DNA of 64,000 bases from Roseateles subflavus (GCF_030285365.1 NZ_JASVDS010000002.1:868001-932000); one strand, 5' to 3'. Positions 19,712-32,044 are shown, counted from the first letter of the stretch. The notes: generated from the sequence alone by a model not told the origin. Made by a program: numbers and translations.

Positions 19712-20461
19712 ATGAAGGTATTGGTTCCCGTCAAACGAGTCGTCGACTACAACGTCAAGGTGCGCGTCAAGAGTGACGGCACGGGCGTGGACATCGCCAA
19801 TGTGAAGATGTCCATGAACCCCTTTGACGAGATCGCCGTCGAAGAGGCTGTGCGCCTGAAGGAAAAGGGCGTCGTCACCGAGGTGATCGCCGTGTCCTGC
19901 GGCGTGACCCAGTGCCAGGAGACCCTGCGCACCGCCATGGCCATCGGCGCCGATCGCGCCATCCTAGTCGAGACCGACGCCGAGCTGCAGCCCCTGGCCG
20001 TGGCCAAGATCCTGAAGGCCCTGGTCGACAAGGAGCAGCCCCAGCTGGTGATCCTCGGCAAGCAGGCCATCGATGATGATTGCAACCAGACCGGCCAGAT
20101 GCTGGCCGCGCTGACCGGCCTGCCGCAGGGCACCTTCGCCTCCAAGGTTGAAGTGGCCGACGGCAAGGTGGCCGTGACCCGCGAAGTGGACGGCGGCCTC
20201 GAGACCGTGTCCCTGAGCCTGCCGGCCGTGGTCACCACCGACCTGCGCCTGAACGAGCCGCGCTACGTCACGCTGCCCAACATCATGAAGGCCAAGAAGA
20301 AGCAGCTCGACGTCGTCAAGCCGGCGGATCTGGGCGTGGACGTCGCTCCCCGCATCAAGACCCTGAAGGTCGAGGAGCCGCCCAAGCGCAGCGCCGGCAT
20401 CAAGGTGCCGGATGTGGCCACGCTGGTGTCCAAGCTCAAGAACGAAGCAAAAGTGATCTGA
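19712..20461 (+). CDS. etfB: electron transfer flavoprotein, beta subunit
   Basis: One half of the soluble FAD/AMP heterodimer that collects electrons from acyl-CoA dehydrogenases and passes them to ETF-ubiquinone oxidoreductase. The 249 residues begin with the family motif [38 protein letters not shown] and [18 protein letters not shown] are the usual ETF-beta segments, and the C-terminal arm (KRSAGIKV...) wraps the partner. CTGGAG lies 7 nt before the ATG. etfA follows in the same direction after 142 bp of hairpin-rich spacer. Confidence 0.95.
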   Translation: MKVLVPVKRVVDYNVKVRVKSDGTGVDIANVKMSMNPFDEIAVEEAVRLKEKGVVTEVIAVSCGVTQCQETLRTAMAIGADRAILVETDAELQPLAVAKILKALVDKEQPQLVILGKQAIDDDCNQTGQMLAALTGLPQGTFASKVEVADGKVAVTREVDGGLETVSLSLPAVVTTDLRLNEPRYVTLPNIMKAKKKQLDVVKPADLGVDVAPRIKTLKVEEPPKRSAGIKVPDVATLVSKLKNEAKVI

Positions 20462-20465
20462 CCCC

Positions 20466-20545
20466 CTACGCGCTTCGCGCGCCCCCTGCCAGGGGGCGGG
20501 CATGGCGGCCCGGCAAAGCCGGATCCGCATGCCCCATTCGGGACA
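20466..20545 (+). other. hairpin-rich spacer between etfB and etfA
   Basis: Three stem-loops lie in a row: GCGC/GCGC around a TTC loop, GCCCCCT/AGGGGGC, and an outer GGGCATG pairing with CATGCCC around CCGGC/GCCGG. There is no T-run. It may set the relative amounts or stability of the two messages. Confidence 0.4.
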
Positions 20546-20603
20546 TCAAAACAGATTGAGTGGTGCGGCGACTGTTGGCGCCGCACTGATGGAGATAGAA
20601 GAC

Positions 20604-21536
20604 ATGACCGCACTCGTCATTGCCGAACACGACAATGCGTCCATCAAGGGCGCCACGCTGAACACCGTCACGGCCGCTGTGGCCGCTGGTGGGGACGTCC
20701 ATGTGCTGGTGGCCGGCCACAATGCCGCCGCCGCTGCCGCCGCGGCCGCCCAGATCGCGGGCGTGAGCAAGGTGCTGCACGCCGACAGCGCCGCCCTGGC
20801 CGATGGCCTGGCCGAGAACCTGGCTGCCCAGGTGCTGGCCGTGGCCTCCGGCTACAGCCACCTGCTGTTCCCCGCCACCGCCTCGGGCAAGAACGTCGCC
20901 CCGCGCGTCGCCGCCCTGCTGGACGTGGCCCAGCTGAGCGACGTCACCAAGGTCCTCAGCGCCGACACCTTCGAGCGTCCGATCTACGCCGGCAACGCCA
21001 TCGCCACCGTGCAGTCGGCCGATGCCGTCAAGGTGATCACCGTCCGCACGACCGGCTTTGATGCCGCCGCCGCGACCGGTGGCAGCGCCGCCGTCGAGAC
21101 CGTGGCTGCCGCCGCCGACAGCGGCAAGAGCAGCTTCGTGGGTCGTGAGGTCACCAAGAGCGACCGCCCCGAGCTGACCGCCGCCAAGATCATCGTCTCC
21201 GGTGGCCGTGCCCTGGGCTCCAGCGACAAGTTCAATGAAGTCCTGATCCCGCTGGCCGACAAGCTGGGCGCCGCCCTGGGTGCCTCGCGCGCCGCCGTGG
21301 ACGCCGGCTATGCCCCCAACGACTGGCAGGTCGGCCAGACCGGCAAGATCGTCGCGCCGCAGCTGTACATCGCCTGCGGCATCAGCGGCGCCATCCAGCA
21401 TCTGGCCGGCATGAAGGACTCCAAGGTGATCGTCGCCATCAACAAGGACCCGGAAGCCCCGATCTTCTCGGTGGCCGACTACGGCCTGGAAGCCGACCTG
21501 TTCACGGCCGTGCCGGAGCTGGTCAACAGCCTCTGA
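20604..21536 (+). CDS. etfA: electron transfer flavoprotein, alpha subunit
   Basis: The FAD-carrying partner of EtfB. The 310-residue protein starts [20 protein letters not shown], has the N-terminal alpha/beta domain, and the C-terminal FAD domain with [29 protein letters not shown] and [11 protein letters not shown] chose ATG 20604, with GGAGA 8 nt upstream; the open frame extends to 20502, and ATG 20589 is a second option. Confidence 0.95.
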   Translation: MTALVIAEHDNASIKGATLNTVTAAVAAGGDVHVLVAGHNAAAAAAAAAQIAGVSKVLHADSAALADGLAENLAAQVLAVASGYSHLLFPATASGKNVAPRVAALLDVAQLSDVTKVLSADTFERPIYAGNAIATVQSADAVKVITVRTTGFDAAAATGGSAAVETVAAAADSGKSSFVGREVTKSDRPELTAAKIIVSGGRALGSSDKFNEVLIPLADKLGAALGASRAAVDAGYAPNDWQVGQTGKIVAPQLYIACGISGAIQHLAGMKDSKVIVAINKDPEAPIFSVADYGLEADLFTAVPELVNSL

Positions 21537-21648
21537 GCCGCACCCACACGCCCACAGCCTCTCAAGGAAGCGCAGGGCCGCCCCCAGCTTCCTTGCCCCC
21601 TCGGGGGGAGCCTGGCACCAGGTGACAGGTCTGGGGGCTGACATCAGC

Positions 21649-21679
21649 AGGGCGCCGGAACTCACGGTTGCGGCGCCCT
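21649..21679 (+). terminator. hairpin between etfA and the acyl-CoA dehydrogenase gene
   Basis: AGGGCGCCG (21649-21657) and CGGCGCCCT (21671-21679) form a perfect 9-bp stem with a 13-nt loop. No T-run follows. The same gap holds CCCCCTCGGGGGG and CCTGGCACCAGG palindromes. Confidence 0.45.
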
Positions 21680-21701
21680 TCGTCCATCTGGAGACAAGAC
21701 G

Positions 21702-23495
21702 ATGACTTACCGCGCCCCCGTCAAGGACATGATCTTCACCATGCAGGAGCTCGCCGGCCTGCAGCAGCTGACCGAGTCGATCCCTGAGTTCGCCGACTAC
21801 GGCGTCGAGACCGCCCAGGCCGTGCTGGAAGAGTGCGCCAAGCTCAACGAGGATGTGATCGCCCCGCTGAACTTCGAAGGCGACAAGAACCCCAGCTACT
21901 GGAAGGACGGCCAGGTCTTCACGACCCCGGGCTTCAAGGAGGCCTTCAAGCAGTTCGCCGCGGGCGGCTGGCAGGGTCTGCAGCACCCGACGGACTTCGG
22001 TGGCCAGGGCCTGCCCAAGACCATCGGCGCCGCCTGCGGCGAGATGATCAACAGCGCCAACATGAGCTTCGCGCTGTGCCCGCTGCTGACCGACGGCGCC
22101 ATCGAGGCGCTGCTGACGGCCGGCAGCGACGAGCAGAAGGCCGTCTACCTGCCCAAGCTGATCGACGGCAGCTGGACCGGCACCATGAACCTGACCGAGC
22201 CGCAGGCCGGTTCGGACCTGGCCCTGGTGCGCACCCGCGCCGAGCCGCAGCCGGACGGCACCTACAAGATCTTCGGCACCAAGATCTTCATCACCTACGG
22301 TGAGCACGACATGGCCGAGAACATCGTCCACCTGGTGCTGGCCCGCGTGGCCGGGGCGCCGGAGGGCGTGAAGGGCATCAGCCTGTTCCTCGTGCCGAAG
22401 TTCCTGGTCAACGCCGACGGCTCGCTGGGCGCCCGCAACGACGCGCACTGCGTGTCCATCGAGCACAAGATGGGCATCAAGGCCAGCCCGACCGCCGTGC
22501 TGCAGTTCGGCGATCACGGCGGTGCCATCGGCACGCTGATCGGCCAGGAGAACCGCGGCCTCGAGTACATGTTCATCATGATGAACGCCGCCCGCTTCGG
22601 CGTGGGCGTGCAGGGCATCGCCATTGCCGACCGCGCCTACCAGAAGGCCGTGCAGTACGCGCGTGACCGCGTGCAGTCGCGCCCGGTGGATGGCTCGGTG
22701 GCCGGCAGCGCCGCCATCATCCACCACCCGGATGTGCGCCGCATGCTGATGACCATGCGCTCGCTGACCGAAGGCTGCCGTGCCATGTCCCTGGTGGCGG
22801 CCGCCGCGTACGACGCCGCGCACCATCATCCGGATGCCGACACCCGCAAGCAGAACCAGACCTTCTACGAGTTCATGGTGCCCCTGGTGAAGGGCTACAG
22901 CACCGAGATGAGCCTGGAAGTGACCTCGCTGGGCGTGCAGGTGCATGGCGGCATGGGCTTCATCGAGGAGACCGGCGCGGCCCAGTACTACCGTGACGCC
23001 AAGATCCTGACCATCTACGAAGGCACGACCGCCATCCAGGCGAACGACCTCGTGGGCCGCAAGACCCTGCGTGACGGTGCCCAGATGGCCAAGGCCGTCG
23101 CGGCCCAGATCGAAGGCACGGAAGCCCTGCTCGCCAAGCGCGACAGCGCGGCCGCCCGGGCCATGCTCAAGCAGCTGGCCTCGGCCCGCAAGGCCTTCAT
23201 CGAGTCGGCCGAGTTCATCGCCGGCAGCGGCAAGGGCAATCCGAACGCGGCCTTCGCCGGGTCCGTGCCCTACCTGATGCTGGCGGGCAACCTGGTCGCC
23301 GGCTGGCAGCTGGCCCGCGCGCTGATCGTGGCCGAGGACAAGCTCGCCGCCGGCGAGGATGTGGCCTTCATGCAGGCCAAGATCGCCACGGCGCGCTTCT
23401 ACGCCGAGCACATCCTGCCGCGCGCACTGGCGCAGCGCGATGCCATCGTCGAGGGCGCCGAGAGCGTCACGGCGCTGGCCCTGGAAGCCTTCTGA
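21702..23495 (+). CDS. acyl-CoA dehydrogenase
   Basis: A flavoprotein that introduces the alpha-beta double bond into acyl-CoA and passes electrons to ETF, whose genes lie just upstream. The 597-residue protein is of the long subtype with an extra C-terminal domain, as in DmdC-like (3-methylthiopropanoyl-CoA) dehydrogenases. It shows an N-terminal helical domain, LTEPQAGSDLALVRT (about 164-178) in the beta domain, and the catalytic glutamate at about residue 440 in IYEGTTAIQ. The substrate cannot be set from the sequence: medium or long acyl-CoA is the default and methylthiopropanoyl-CoA is possible. Confidence 0.9.
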   Translation: MTYRAPVKDMIFTMQELAGLQQLTESIPEFADYGVETAQAVLEECAKLNEDVIAPLNFEGDKNPSYWKDGQVFTTPGFKEAFKQFAAGGWQGLQHPTDFGGQGLPKTIGAACGEMINSANMSFALCPLLTDGAIEALLTAGSDEQKAVYLPKLIDGSWTGTMNLTEPQAGSDLALVRTRAEPQPDGTYKIFGTKIFITYGEHDMAENIVHLVLARVAGAPEGVKGISLFLVPKFLVNADGSLGARNDAHCVSIEHKMGIKASPTAVLQFGDHGGAIGTLIGQENRGLEYMFIMMNAARFGVGVQGIAIADRAYQKAVQYARDRVQSRPVDGSVAGSAAIIHHPDVRRMLMTMRSLTEGCRAMSLVAAAAYDAAHHHPDADTRKQNQTFYEFMVPLVKGYSTEMSLEVTSLGVQVHGGMGFIEETGAAQYYRDAKILTIYEGTTAIQANDLVGRKTLRDGAQMAKAVAAQIEGTEALLAKRDSAAARAMLKQLASARKAFIESAEFIAGSGKGNPNAAFAGSVPYLMLAGNLVAGWQLARALIVAEDKLAAGEDVAFMQAKIATARFYAEHILPRALAQRDAIVEGAESVTALALEAF

Positions 23496-23513
23496 TCGAG
23501 GTTTCGCCCCCCG

Positions 23514-23553
23514 GGCAAGACCTGACCCCGCTTTGCCGGTGCCAGGTCTTGCC
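23514..23553 (+). repeat. palindromic hairpin between acyl-CoA dehydrogenase and nitronate monooxygenase genes
   Basis: GGCAAGACCTG (23514-23524) pairs perfectly with CAGGTCTTGCC (23543-23553) around an 18-nt loop. Part of it, read on the minus strand (GGGGTCAGGTCTTG), recurs at 24931-24944, so it may belong to a REP-like repeat family. Confidence 0.45.
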
Positions 23554-23599
23554 GGTTCATCTTCCCTCTCGTTGATCCGTCTTTCCGGAAGGACTTGGA

Positions 23600-24553
23600 A
23601 TGACCGTGCCCGCCTTGTTGAAGCGCCTGCGCCTGCCCGTCATCGGCTCGCCGCTGTTCATCATCAGCAACCCCAAGCTCGTGATCGCCCAGTGCACCGC
23701 GGGCATCGTGGGCTCCATGCCTTCGCTGAACGCCCGCCCGGCCGCGCAGCTGGACGACTGGCTCGCCGAGATCACCGAGGCCCTGGCCGAGCATGACCGC
23801 GCGCATCCGGACCGCCCGGCCGCGCCCTTCGCGATCAACCAGATCGTGCACAAGAGCAATGACCGCCTCGAGCAGGACATGGCCGTGTGCGAGAAGTACA
23901 AGGTGCCGCTGGTCATCACGTCCCTGGGCGCCCGCGAGGACGTCAACCAGGCCGTGCATGCCTGGGGCGGCCTGGTGATGCACGACATCATCAACAACAA
24001 GTTCGCCCACAAGGCCATTGAGAAGGGCGCCGACGGCCTCATCGCTGTGGCTGCGGGCGCGGGTGGCCATGCCGGCACCAAGAGCCCGTTTGCCCTGATC
24101 CAGGAGATCCGCGAGTGGTTCGACGGCCCGCTGGCGCTGTCGGGCTCGATGGCCACGGGTGACGCCGTGCTCGCGGCGCAGGCCATGGGCGCGGACTTCG
24201 CCTACATGGGCTCGGCCTTCATCGCGACCGAAGAGGCCCGCGCCGCCGAGGCCTACAAGCAGATGATCGTGGCCAGCAACAGCGACGACATCGTCTACAG
24301 CAACCTCTTCACCGGCGTGCATGGCAACTACCTGAAGGGCTCCATCGTCGCGGCGGGCATGGATCCGGAGAACCTGCCGGAGTCCGATCCGAGCGCGATG
24401 AACTTCGGGGGCGACTCCAAGAAGGCCTGGAAGGACATCTGGGGCTGCGGGCAGGGCATCGGCGCCATCCGCGAGGTGGTGCCGGCCGCGCAGCTGGTGG
24501 ATCGCCTGGAGCGCGAGTACCGCGCCGCACGCGCCCGCCTGGCGCTGGGCTGA
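23600..24553 (+). CDS. nitronate monooxygenase family flavoprotein
   Basis: An FMN-dependent TIM-barrel enzyme of the 2-nitropropane dioxygenase family. It is thought to oxidise propionate 3-nitronate or related compounds; some members are enoyl reductases instead. The 317 residues include SPLFIISNPKLVIAQCTAGI at the start, the FMN and active-site motif AAGAGGHAG (about residues 151-159, catalytic His) and GSMATGDAVLAAQAMGADFAYMGS (phosphate binding). GGAAGGA precedes the ATG. Co-directional with the acyl-CoA dehydrogenase gene but separated by a hairpin, so it may be a separate unit. Confidence 0.82.
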   Translation: MTVPALLKRLRLPVIGSPLFIISNPKLVIAQCTAGIVGSMPSLNARPAAQLDDWLAEITEALAEHDRAHPDRPAAPFAINQIVHKSNDRLEQDMAVCEKYKVPLVITSLGAREDVNQAVHAWGGLVMHDIINNKFAHKAIEKGADGLIAVAAGAGGHAGTKSPFALIQEIREWFDGPLALSGSMATGDAVLAAQAMGADFAYMGSAFIATEEARAAEAYKQMIVASNSDDIVYSNLFTGVHGNYLKGSIVAAGMDPENLPESDPSAMNFGGDSKKAWKDIWGCGQGIGAIREVVPAAQLVDRLEREYRAARARLALG

Positions 24554-24847
24554 TCAGCCTTCGGGCGGCTGGGGCTCCAGCGAGCAGTCGCAGCCCTGGC
24601 CCGCGCCGATCCAGCGGCGCACCAGCCAGCCCCGCAGGCCGCGGGGCTTCGCCCCCAGGGCACCACACACATAGCGTCCACCTTCCCAGCGCAGGGCTAC
24701 GCAGGCCCCACGCAGACGCCGGCTCAGCAGCATGCCCAGCGGGCAGGGCTCGGCGAGGCAGCAGACGCCGCAGCCATTGCAGGATTCGCCGACTGCCGGC
24801 TTGGGCGGTGCGTCGGGGTGGATCTCGATGATGCGAGGGTGGGGCAT
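24554..24847 (-). CDS. small cysteine-cluster protein
   Basis: A 97-residue protein with CNGCGVCCLAEPCPLG near residue 25 and further cysteines (about GACVALRW, YVCGAL, GCDC). This resembles the YkgJ-type putative zinc or iron chelating cysteine-cluster family. No biochemical function is known to me for it. I placed the start at ATG 24847 because the longer frame (to 24919) runs back through the terminator of the upstream oxygenase gene. Its stop is one base beyond that of the convergent nitronate monooxygenase gene. Confidence 0.65.
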   Translation of the reverse strand: MPHPRIIEIHPDAPPKPAVGESCNGCGVCCLAEPCPLGMLLSRRLRGACVALRWEGGRYVCGALGAKPRGLRGWLVRRWIGAGQGCDCSLEPQPPEG

Positions 24848-24891
24848 GCGCCGCACTGTAGCGCTGCGAGCGCCGGCCAGTGCCCATGAGA

Positions 24892-24913
24892 AAGGCCGCC
24901 CCAGGGCGGCCTT
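24892..24913 (-). terminator. intrinsic terminator of the oxygenase gene
   Basis: AAGGCCGCC (24892-24900) and GGCGGCCTT (24905-24913) form a perfect 9-bp stem with a 4-nt loop. On the minus strand it is followed by TCTC after the TTT of the stem end. Confidence 0.7.
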
Positions 24914-24934
24914 GTTCATTGACGGGCACGGGGG

Positions 24935-25777
24935 TCAGGTCTTGACACCCAGCTCCCGCAGCCGCTCCTCCAGATAGGCGTGCGCCGTGTATCGATCGCT
25001 CAGCACCACCTCGTTGCGCGGATGCAGGAAGAGGGGCAGGGAGATGCGGCTCTTCTTCGCGCCTTCGCCGGTGGGGTTCACCACGCGGTGGATGGTCGAG
25101 GGGTAGTAGCCCTGCGAGGCTTCCTGCAGCATGTCGCCGATGTTGATGATGAGCATGCCGAAATCGCAGGGCACGTCCACCCAGCTGCCGTCCTTGGCCT
25201 GGACCTGCAGGCCCGGTTCGTTGGCGGCGGGCAGGATGGTCAGCAGGTTGATGTCGCCATGCGGGGCCGCGCGCAGGGAGCCTGCGGGCTCCTGGCCCGT
25301 CAGCGGCGGGTAGCGCAGCACGCGCAGCAGCGTCTGGCTGCTGTCCTTGATCATGTGGGACAGCGGCTCGCGGTAGTTCTTCGCGATGTCCGCGGGGGTG
25401 TGCTTCTCGACCCACGACAGCAGCTCCGCCGCCAGGCCGTTGGCCAGGCCGTAGTACTGCATCGCATCGTCCTTGAGGCTCGGCGGGATGCGGCCCCAGG
25501 GGTAGATGTGGAAGTACTCCTTGATGTCCTTCTGGGTGAAGCCCTTGGCCGTCTCGGAGATCTCGGTGGAGAACCAGCCGTCCTGGGTCTCCTTGGAGAA
25601 GGCGTAACCCGTCTTCTCGTCCCCGTTGAAGAAGCCCAGCCAGTCGCCGTAGATCTTCTCGACCAGCGGCTGGGGGATCGGGTGGTTCACCAGGACGCCG
25701 AAGCCGGTTTCATGGAGGGAACGGGTGAAGCGCTCGGCGGCATCCGGGGCGCGGTAGTCAACGACGCTGACTTGCAT
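24935..25777 (-). CDS. isopenicillin N synthase-like Fe(II)/2-oxoglutarate-type oxygenase
   Basis: A non-haem iron oxygenase of the IPNS/2OG family, 280 residues. An N-terminal DIOX_N-type region (FTRSLHETGFGVLVNH) precedes the double-stranded beta-helix. The iron ligands are His173 and Asp175 (HGDINLL) and His230 (IHRV). Arg244 and Ser246 (RISL) form the RxS motif that binds 2-oxoglutarate, which argues for a 2OG-dependent enzyme rather than a true IPNS. ATG 25777 was preferred to an upstream alternative at 25813. No biosynthetic gene cluster surrounds it, so its substrate is unknown. Confidence 0.82.
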   Translation of the reverse strand: MQVSVVDYRAPDAAERFTRSLHETGFGVLVNHPIPQPLVEKIYGDWLGFFNGDEKTGYAFSKETQDGWFSTEISETAKGFTQKDIKEYFHIYPWGRIPPSLKDDAMQYYGLANGLAAELLSWVEKHTPADIAKNYREPLSHMIKDSSQTLLRVLRYPPLTGQEPAGSLRAAPHGDINLLTILPAANEPGLQVQAKDGSWVDVPCDFGMLIINIGDMLQEASQGYYPSTIHRVVNPTGEGAKKSRISLPLFLHPRNEVVLSDRYTAHAYLEERLRELGVKT

Positions 25778-26206
25778 GGGGGAGGTCCTTTTCTCTTCCC
25801 GTCGCCCGGCCATTCAATCGCGGGGCCGTGGCGCGCGCGGGAAGTCTAGGCGATGCCCTCTGAATTCGCAAACGTTTGGCCCGATGTGCTCCGGCGAGGT
25901 CCCGCTCAAATGGGCAAGAGCTGACCCCCGGCGGGGCGTGCAAAAGCCTCAGGACTGCACACAAGTTGCCGAAGATCAATGCGACAGGCGCATTGGTGGC
26001 AGATGGCAAGGGTGTTACAGTCCGGTTCCCTGTGATGAGGATTTTTGCCAATTGCCCGGTGGGCCGAGGCGGATCCTCAGGTCCTTCCCGTCCCCTTTTC
26101 TGGCAACAGCAAAGGCGGGTCGCAATCCGCCAACCGGTCAAGCCGTGTCGCGGAAGGTTGTCCAACCAGCCAACAGCTTCGGAAACCGAGGCGAGAGGTG
26201 AGCGAA
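25778..26206. other. 429-bp divergent gap before sucA
   Basis: The region between the oxygenase gene and sucA has no convincing gene. It contains AAACGTTT (a short palindrome near 25870), a candidate sucA promoter at 25993-26021, and a roughly 180-nt sucA leader. I see no riboswitch or tRNA in it. Confidence 0.5.
25993..26021 (+). promoter_or_regulatory. candidate promoter of sucA
   Basis: TTGGTG (25993-25998), a 17-bp spacer and TACAGT (26016-26021). It matches the consensus only moderately. Confidence 0.35.
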
Positions 26207-29062
<2,856 letters not shown>

Positions 29063-29066
29063 GTCA

Positions 29067-29085
29067 AGCGGCACTCGGTGCCGCT
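29067..29085 (+). other. hairpin between sucA and sucB
   Basis: AGCGGCAC/GTGCCGCT, a perfect 8-bp stem with a TCG loop directly after the sucA stop, no T-run. Likely an mRNA stability element rather than a terminator. Confidence 0.4.
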
Positions 29086-29173
29086 CCTGACCCCGGCGGT
29101 TCGGGCGTCCTCCTCGTGACGTCAGACCGCCGGCAGTGAGCGGCCAGCCCAGCAGCAAGCAGAAAGAATCATC

Positions 29174-30421
29174 ATGGCAATCGTTGAAGTCAAGGTTCCC
29201 CAACTGTCCGAATCGGTGTCCGAAGGCACCCTGATCTCCTGGAAGAAGAAGCCCGGCGAAGCCGTCGCGGTGGACGAGATCCTGATCGAGATCGAGACCG
29301 ACAAGGTCGTCCTGGAAGTGCCCGCGCCGAGCGCCGGCGTGATGGCGCAGATCATCAAGAACGACGGCGAAAGCGTGGCCAGCGAAGAGGTCATCGCCCG
29401 CATCGACACCGACGGCAAGGCCCAGGCCAGCCCGCTGCAGGTGCAGCCGGTGGTCGCCGCTGCCCCGGCTGCGGCGCCGGCAGCTGCCGCCACTGCCAGC
29501 AAGGGTGACGTGGCCATGCCCGCCGCCGCCAAGATCCTGGCCGAGAAGGGCCTGCAGGCCACCGACGTCGCCGGCTCCGGCAAGGACGGCCGCGTGACCA
29601 AGGGCGACGCCCTGGCCGCCGGCGCCAAGCCCGCCGCCGTGGCCGGGCCCGTCGCCGCGCCCGTAGCCGCCGCCAAGCCGCTGCCCGCCGTGGCCGCACC
29701 GGTGGCTCAGAGCCTGGGTGACCGCCCCGAGCAGCGCGTGCCGATGAGCCGCCTGCGCGCCCGCGTCGCCGAGCGTCTGATCCAGTCGCAGTCGACCAAC
29801 GCCATCCTGACCACGTTCAACGAAGTGAACATGGCCCCGCTGATGGAGATGCGCAAGAAGTTCCAGGAGAAGTTCGAGAAGGAACACGGCGTCAAGCTGG
29901 GCTTCATGAGCTTCTTCGTGAAGGCCGCTGTCGCCGCGCTGAAGAAGTTCCCGGTGCTGAACGCCTCGGTCGACGGCAATGACATCGTCTACCACGGCTA
30001 CTTCGACATCGGCATCGCCGTGGGCTCGCCCCGCGGCCTGGTCGTGCCCATCATCCGCAATGCCGACCAGCTGAGCTTCGCCGACATCGAGAAGAAGATC
30101 GCCGAGTTCGGCCAGAAGGCCAAGGAAGGCAAGATCTCGATCGACGACCTGACCGGCGGCACCTTCTCCATCTCCAATGGCGGCACCTTCGGCTCCATGC
30201 TGTCGACCCCCATCATCAACCCGCCGCAATCGGCCATCCTGGGCGTGCATGCCACCAAGGACCGCGCCGTGGTCGAGAACGGCCAGGTCGTGGTGCGCCC
30301 GATCAACTACCTCGCGATGTCCTACGACCACCGCATCATCGACGGCCGCGAAGCCGTGCTGGGTCTGGTGACGATGAAGGAAGCGCTGGAAGACCCGGCC
30401 CGTCTGCTGTTTGATATCTAA
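29174..30421 (+). CDS. sucB: dihydrolipoyllysine succinyltransferase, E2 of 2-oxoglutarate dehydrogenase
   Basis: The core of the complex, transferring the succinyl group to CoA. The 415 residues have one N-terminal lipoyl domain with the lipoylated lysine at 44 ([11 protein letters not shown]), an Ala/Pro-rich linker, a peripheral subunit-binding domain ([22 protein letters not shown] is its start), a second linker, and the catalytic domain ending with [10 protein letters not shown] (catalytic His386 and Asp390). It lies between sucA and lpdA in one operon. Confidence 0.97.
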   Translation: MAIVEVKVPQLSESVSEGTLISWKKKPGEAVAVDEILIEIETDKVVLEVPAPSAGVMAQIIKNDGESVASEEVIARIDTDGKAQASPLQVQPVVAAAPAAAPAAAATASKGDVAMPAAAKILAEKGLQATDVAGSGKDGRVTKGDALAAGAKPAAVAGPVAAPVAAAKPLPAVAAPVAQSLGDRPEQRVPMSRLRARVAERLIQSQSTNAILTTFNEVNMAPLMEMRKKFQEKFEKEHGVKLGFMSFFVKAAVAALKKFPVLNASVDGNDIVYHGYFDIGIAVGSPRGLVVPIIRNADQLSFADIEKKIAEFGQKAKEGKISIDDLTGGTFSISNGGTFGSMLSTPIINPPQSAILGVHATKDRAVVENGQVVVRPINYLAMSYDHRIIDGREAVLGLVTMKEALEDPARLLFDI

Positions 30422-30433
30422 ACGGTGACTGCG

Positions 30434-30516
30434 CGGCCTCAGGGCAGCGCGGCAGGTCCATCCCCGGATCCTGGCGCGAGCCTGAGGCCGTTTGCCATGC
30501 CCCGAGCCCTCGGGGC
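30434..30516 (+). other. structured spacer between sucB and lpdA
   Basis: CGGCCTCAGG (30434-30443) pairs perfectly with CCTGAGGCCG (30481-30490), enclosing 37 nt, and is followed by TTT. A second hairpin GCCCCGAG/CTCGGGGC sits just downstream. It may attenuate or process the transcript before lpdA. Confidence 0.45.
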
Positions 30517-30539
30517 CTGCTGCGACAAGGAATCAAGAC

Positions 30540-31970
30540 ATGAGCACCAAGAACTTTGACGTCGTCGTGATCGGCGGCGGCCCCGGCGGCTACATCGCTG
30601 CCATCCGCGCCGCCCAGCTGGGCTTCAACGCGGCCTGCATCGACGAGTGGAAGAACGAGAAGGGCGGCCCCGCACCGGGCGGCACCTGCACCAACGTCGG
30701 CTGCATCCCCTCCAAGGCCCTGCTGCAGTCCTCGGAGCACTTCGAGCACGCCAACCACCACTTCGCCGACCACGGCATCACGGCGGACAACGTCCAGATC
30801 GACGTCGCCAAGATGATCGGCCGCAAGGCCACCGTCGTGAAGCAGAACAACGACGGCATCCTCTACCTGTTCAAGAAGAACAAGGTCAGCTTCTTCCACG
30901 GCCGCGGCTCCTTCGTGGCTGCCAAGGACGGCGGCTACGAGATCAAGGTGGCCGGCGCCGCCGAAGAGACGCTGACCGCCAAGCACGTCATCATCGCCAC
31001 GGGCTCCAACGCCCGCCAGCTGCCCGGTGCCGAGTTCGACGAGGAGCTGATCCTCTCCAACGACGGCGCGCTGCGCATCCCCGCCACGCCGAAGAAGCTG
31101 GGCGTGATCGGCTCCGGCGTGATCGGCCTGGAGATGGGTTCCGTGTGGCGCCGTCTGGGCGCGGAAGTGACCATCCTCGAAGCCATGCCGGCCTTCCTGG
31201 GGGCCGCTGACGAGTCCGTGGCCAAGGAAGCCGCCAAGGTCTTCAAGAAGCAGGGCCTGGACATCCAGCTCGGCGTGAAGATCGCCTCGGTGACCAAGGG
31301 CAACGGCAGCATCACCATCGCCTACGCCGACGCCAAGGGCGCCGAGCAGAGCCTGGTGGTGGACAAGCTGATCGTCTCGATCGGCCGCGTGCCCAACACC
31401 ATCGGCCTGAACTCCGACGCCGTGGGCCTGAAGCTCGACGAGCGCGGCGCCATCGTGGTGGACGACGAGTGCAAGACCAACCTGCCCAACGTCTGGGCCG
31501 TGGGTGACGTCGTGCGCGGCCCCATGCTGGCCCACAAGGCCGAGGAAGAGGGCGTGGCCGTCGCCGAGCGCATCGCGGGCCAGCACGGCCACGTGAACTT
31601 CGGCACCATCCCCTGGGTCATCTACACCAGCCCCGAGATCGCCTGGGTCGGCAAGACCGAGCAGCAGCTCAAGGCCGAGGGCGTCGAGTACAAGGCCGGC
31701 CAGTTCCCGTTCATGGCCAACGGCCGTGCCCGCGCGCTGGGTGACACCACCGGCTTCGTGAAGATGCTGGCGGACGCCAAGACGGACGAGATCCTGGGCG
31801 TGCACATCATCGGCCCCTTCGCCTCCGAGCTGGTCTCGGAAGCCGTGGTCGCGATGGAGTTCAAGGCCTCGGCCGAGGACATCGCCCGCATCTGCCACGC
31901 GCACCCGTCCTTGAGCGAAGCCACCAAGGAAGCGGCCCTGGCCGTGGACAAGCGCACCCTGAACTTCTGA
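30540..31970 (+). CDS. lpdA: dihydrolipoyl dehydrogenase (E3)
   Basis: The FAD enzyme that reoxidises dihydrolipoyl groups with NAD. The 476-residue protein has the FAD motif [12 protein letters not shown] (about 10-21), the redox-active disulfide Cys50-Cys55 ([13 protein letters not shown]), the NAD motif [10 protein letters not shown], and the C-terminal interface with the catalytic His-Glu pair ([14 protein letters not shown]). ATG 30540 has AAGGAA 8 nt upstream; the frame extends to 30492 without support. A clean terminator follows. Confidence 0.96.
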   Translation: MSTKNFDVVVIGGGPGGYIAAIRAAQLGFNAACIDEWKNEKGGPAPGGTCTNVGCIPSKALLQSSEHFEHANHHFADHGITADNVQIDVAKMIGRKATVVKQNNDGILYLFKKNKVSFFHGRGSFVAAKDGGYEIKVAGAAEETLTAKHVIIATGSNARQLPGAEFDEELILSNDGALRIPATPKKLGVIGSGVIGLEMGSVWRRLGAEVTILEAMPAFLGAADESVAKEAAKVFKKQGLDIQLGVKIASVTKGNGSITIAYADAKGAEQSLVVDKLIVSIGRVPNTIGLNSDAVGLKLDERGAIVVDDECKTNLPNVWAVGDVVRGPMLAHKAEEEGVAVAERIAGQHGHVNFGTIPWVIYTSPEIAWVGKTEQQLKAEGVEYKAGQFPFMANGRARALGDTTGFVKMLADAKTDEILGVHIIGPFASELVSEAVVAMEFKASAEDIARICHAHPSLSEATKEAALAVDKRTLNF

Positions 31971-31995
31971 TTTCGATCGGAAGTCACGGGTTCGG

Positions 31996-32021
31996 AAGGG
32001 GCGGCCTCGGTCGCCCCTTTT
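31996..32021 (+). terminator. terminator of the sucA-sucB-lpdA operon
   Basis: AAGGGGCG (31996-32003) and CGCCCCTT (32012-32019) with an 8-nt loop, then TT. Confidence 0.8.
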
Positions 32022-32044
32022 CACGAGATGTAGCCTGAGGACCC

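Noticed and set aside
24848-24919. Upstream extension of the cysteine-cluster protein to 24919.
   Set aside because: The extension runs through the intrinsic terminator of the oxygenase gene and has no similarity to the family.
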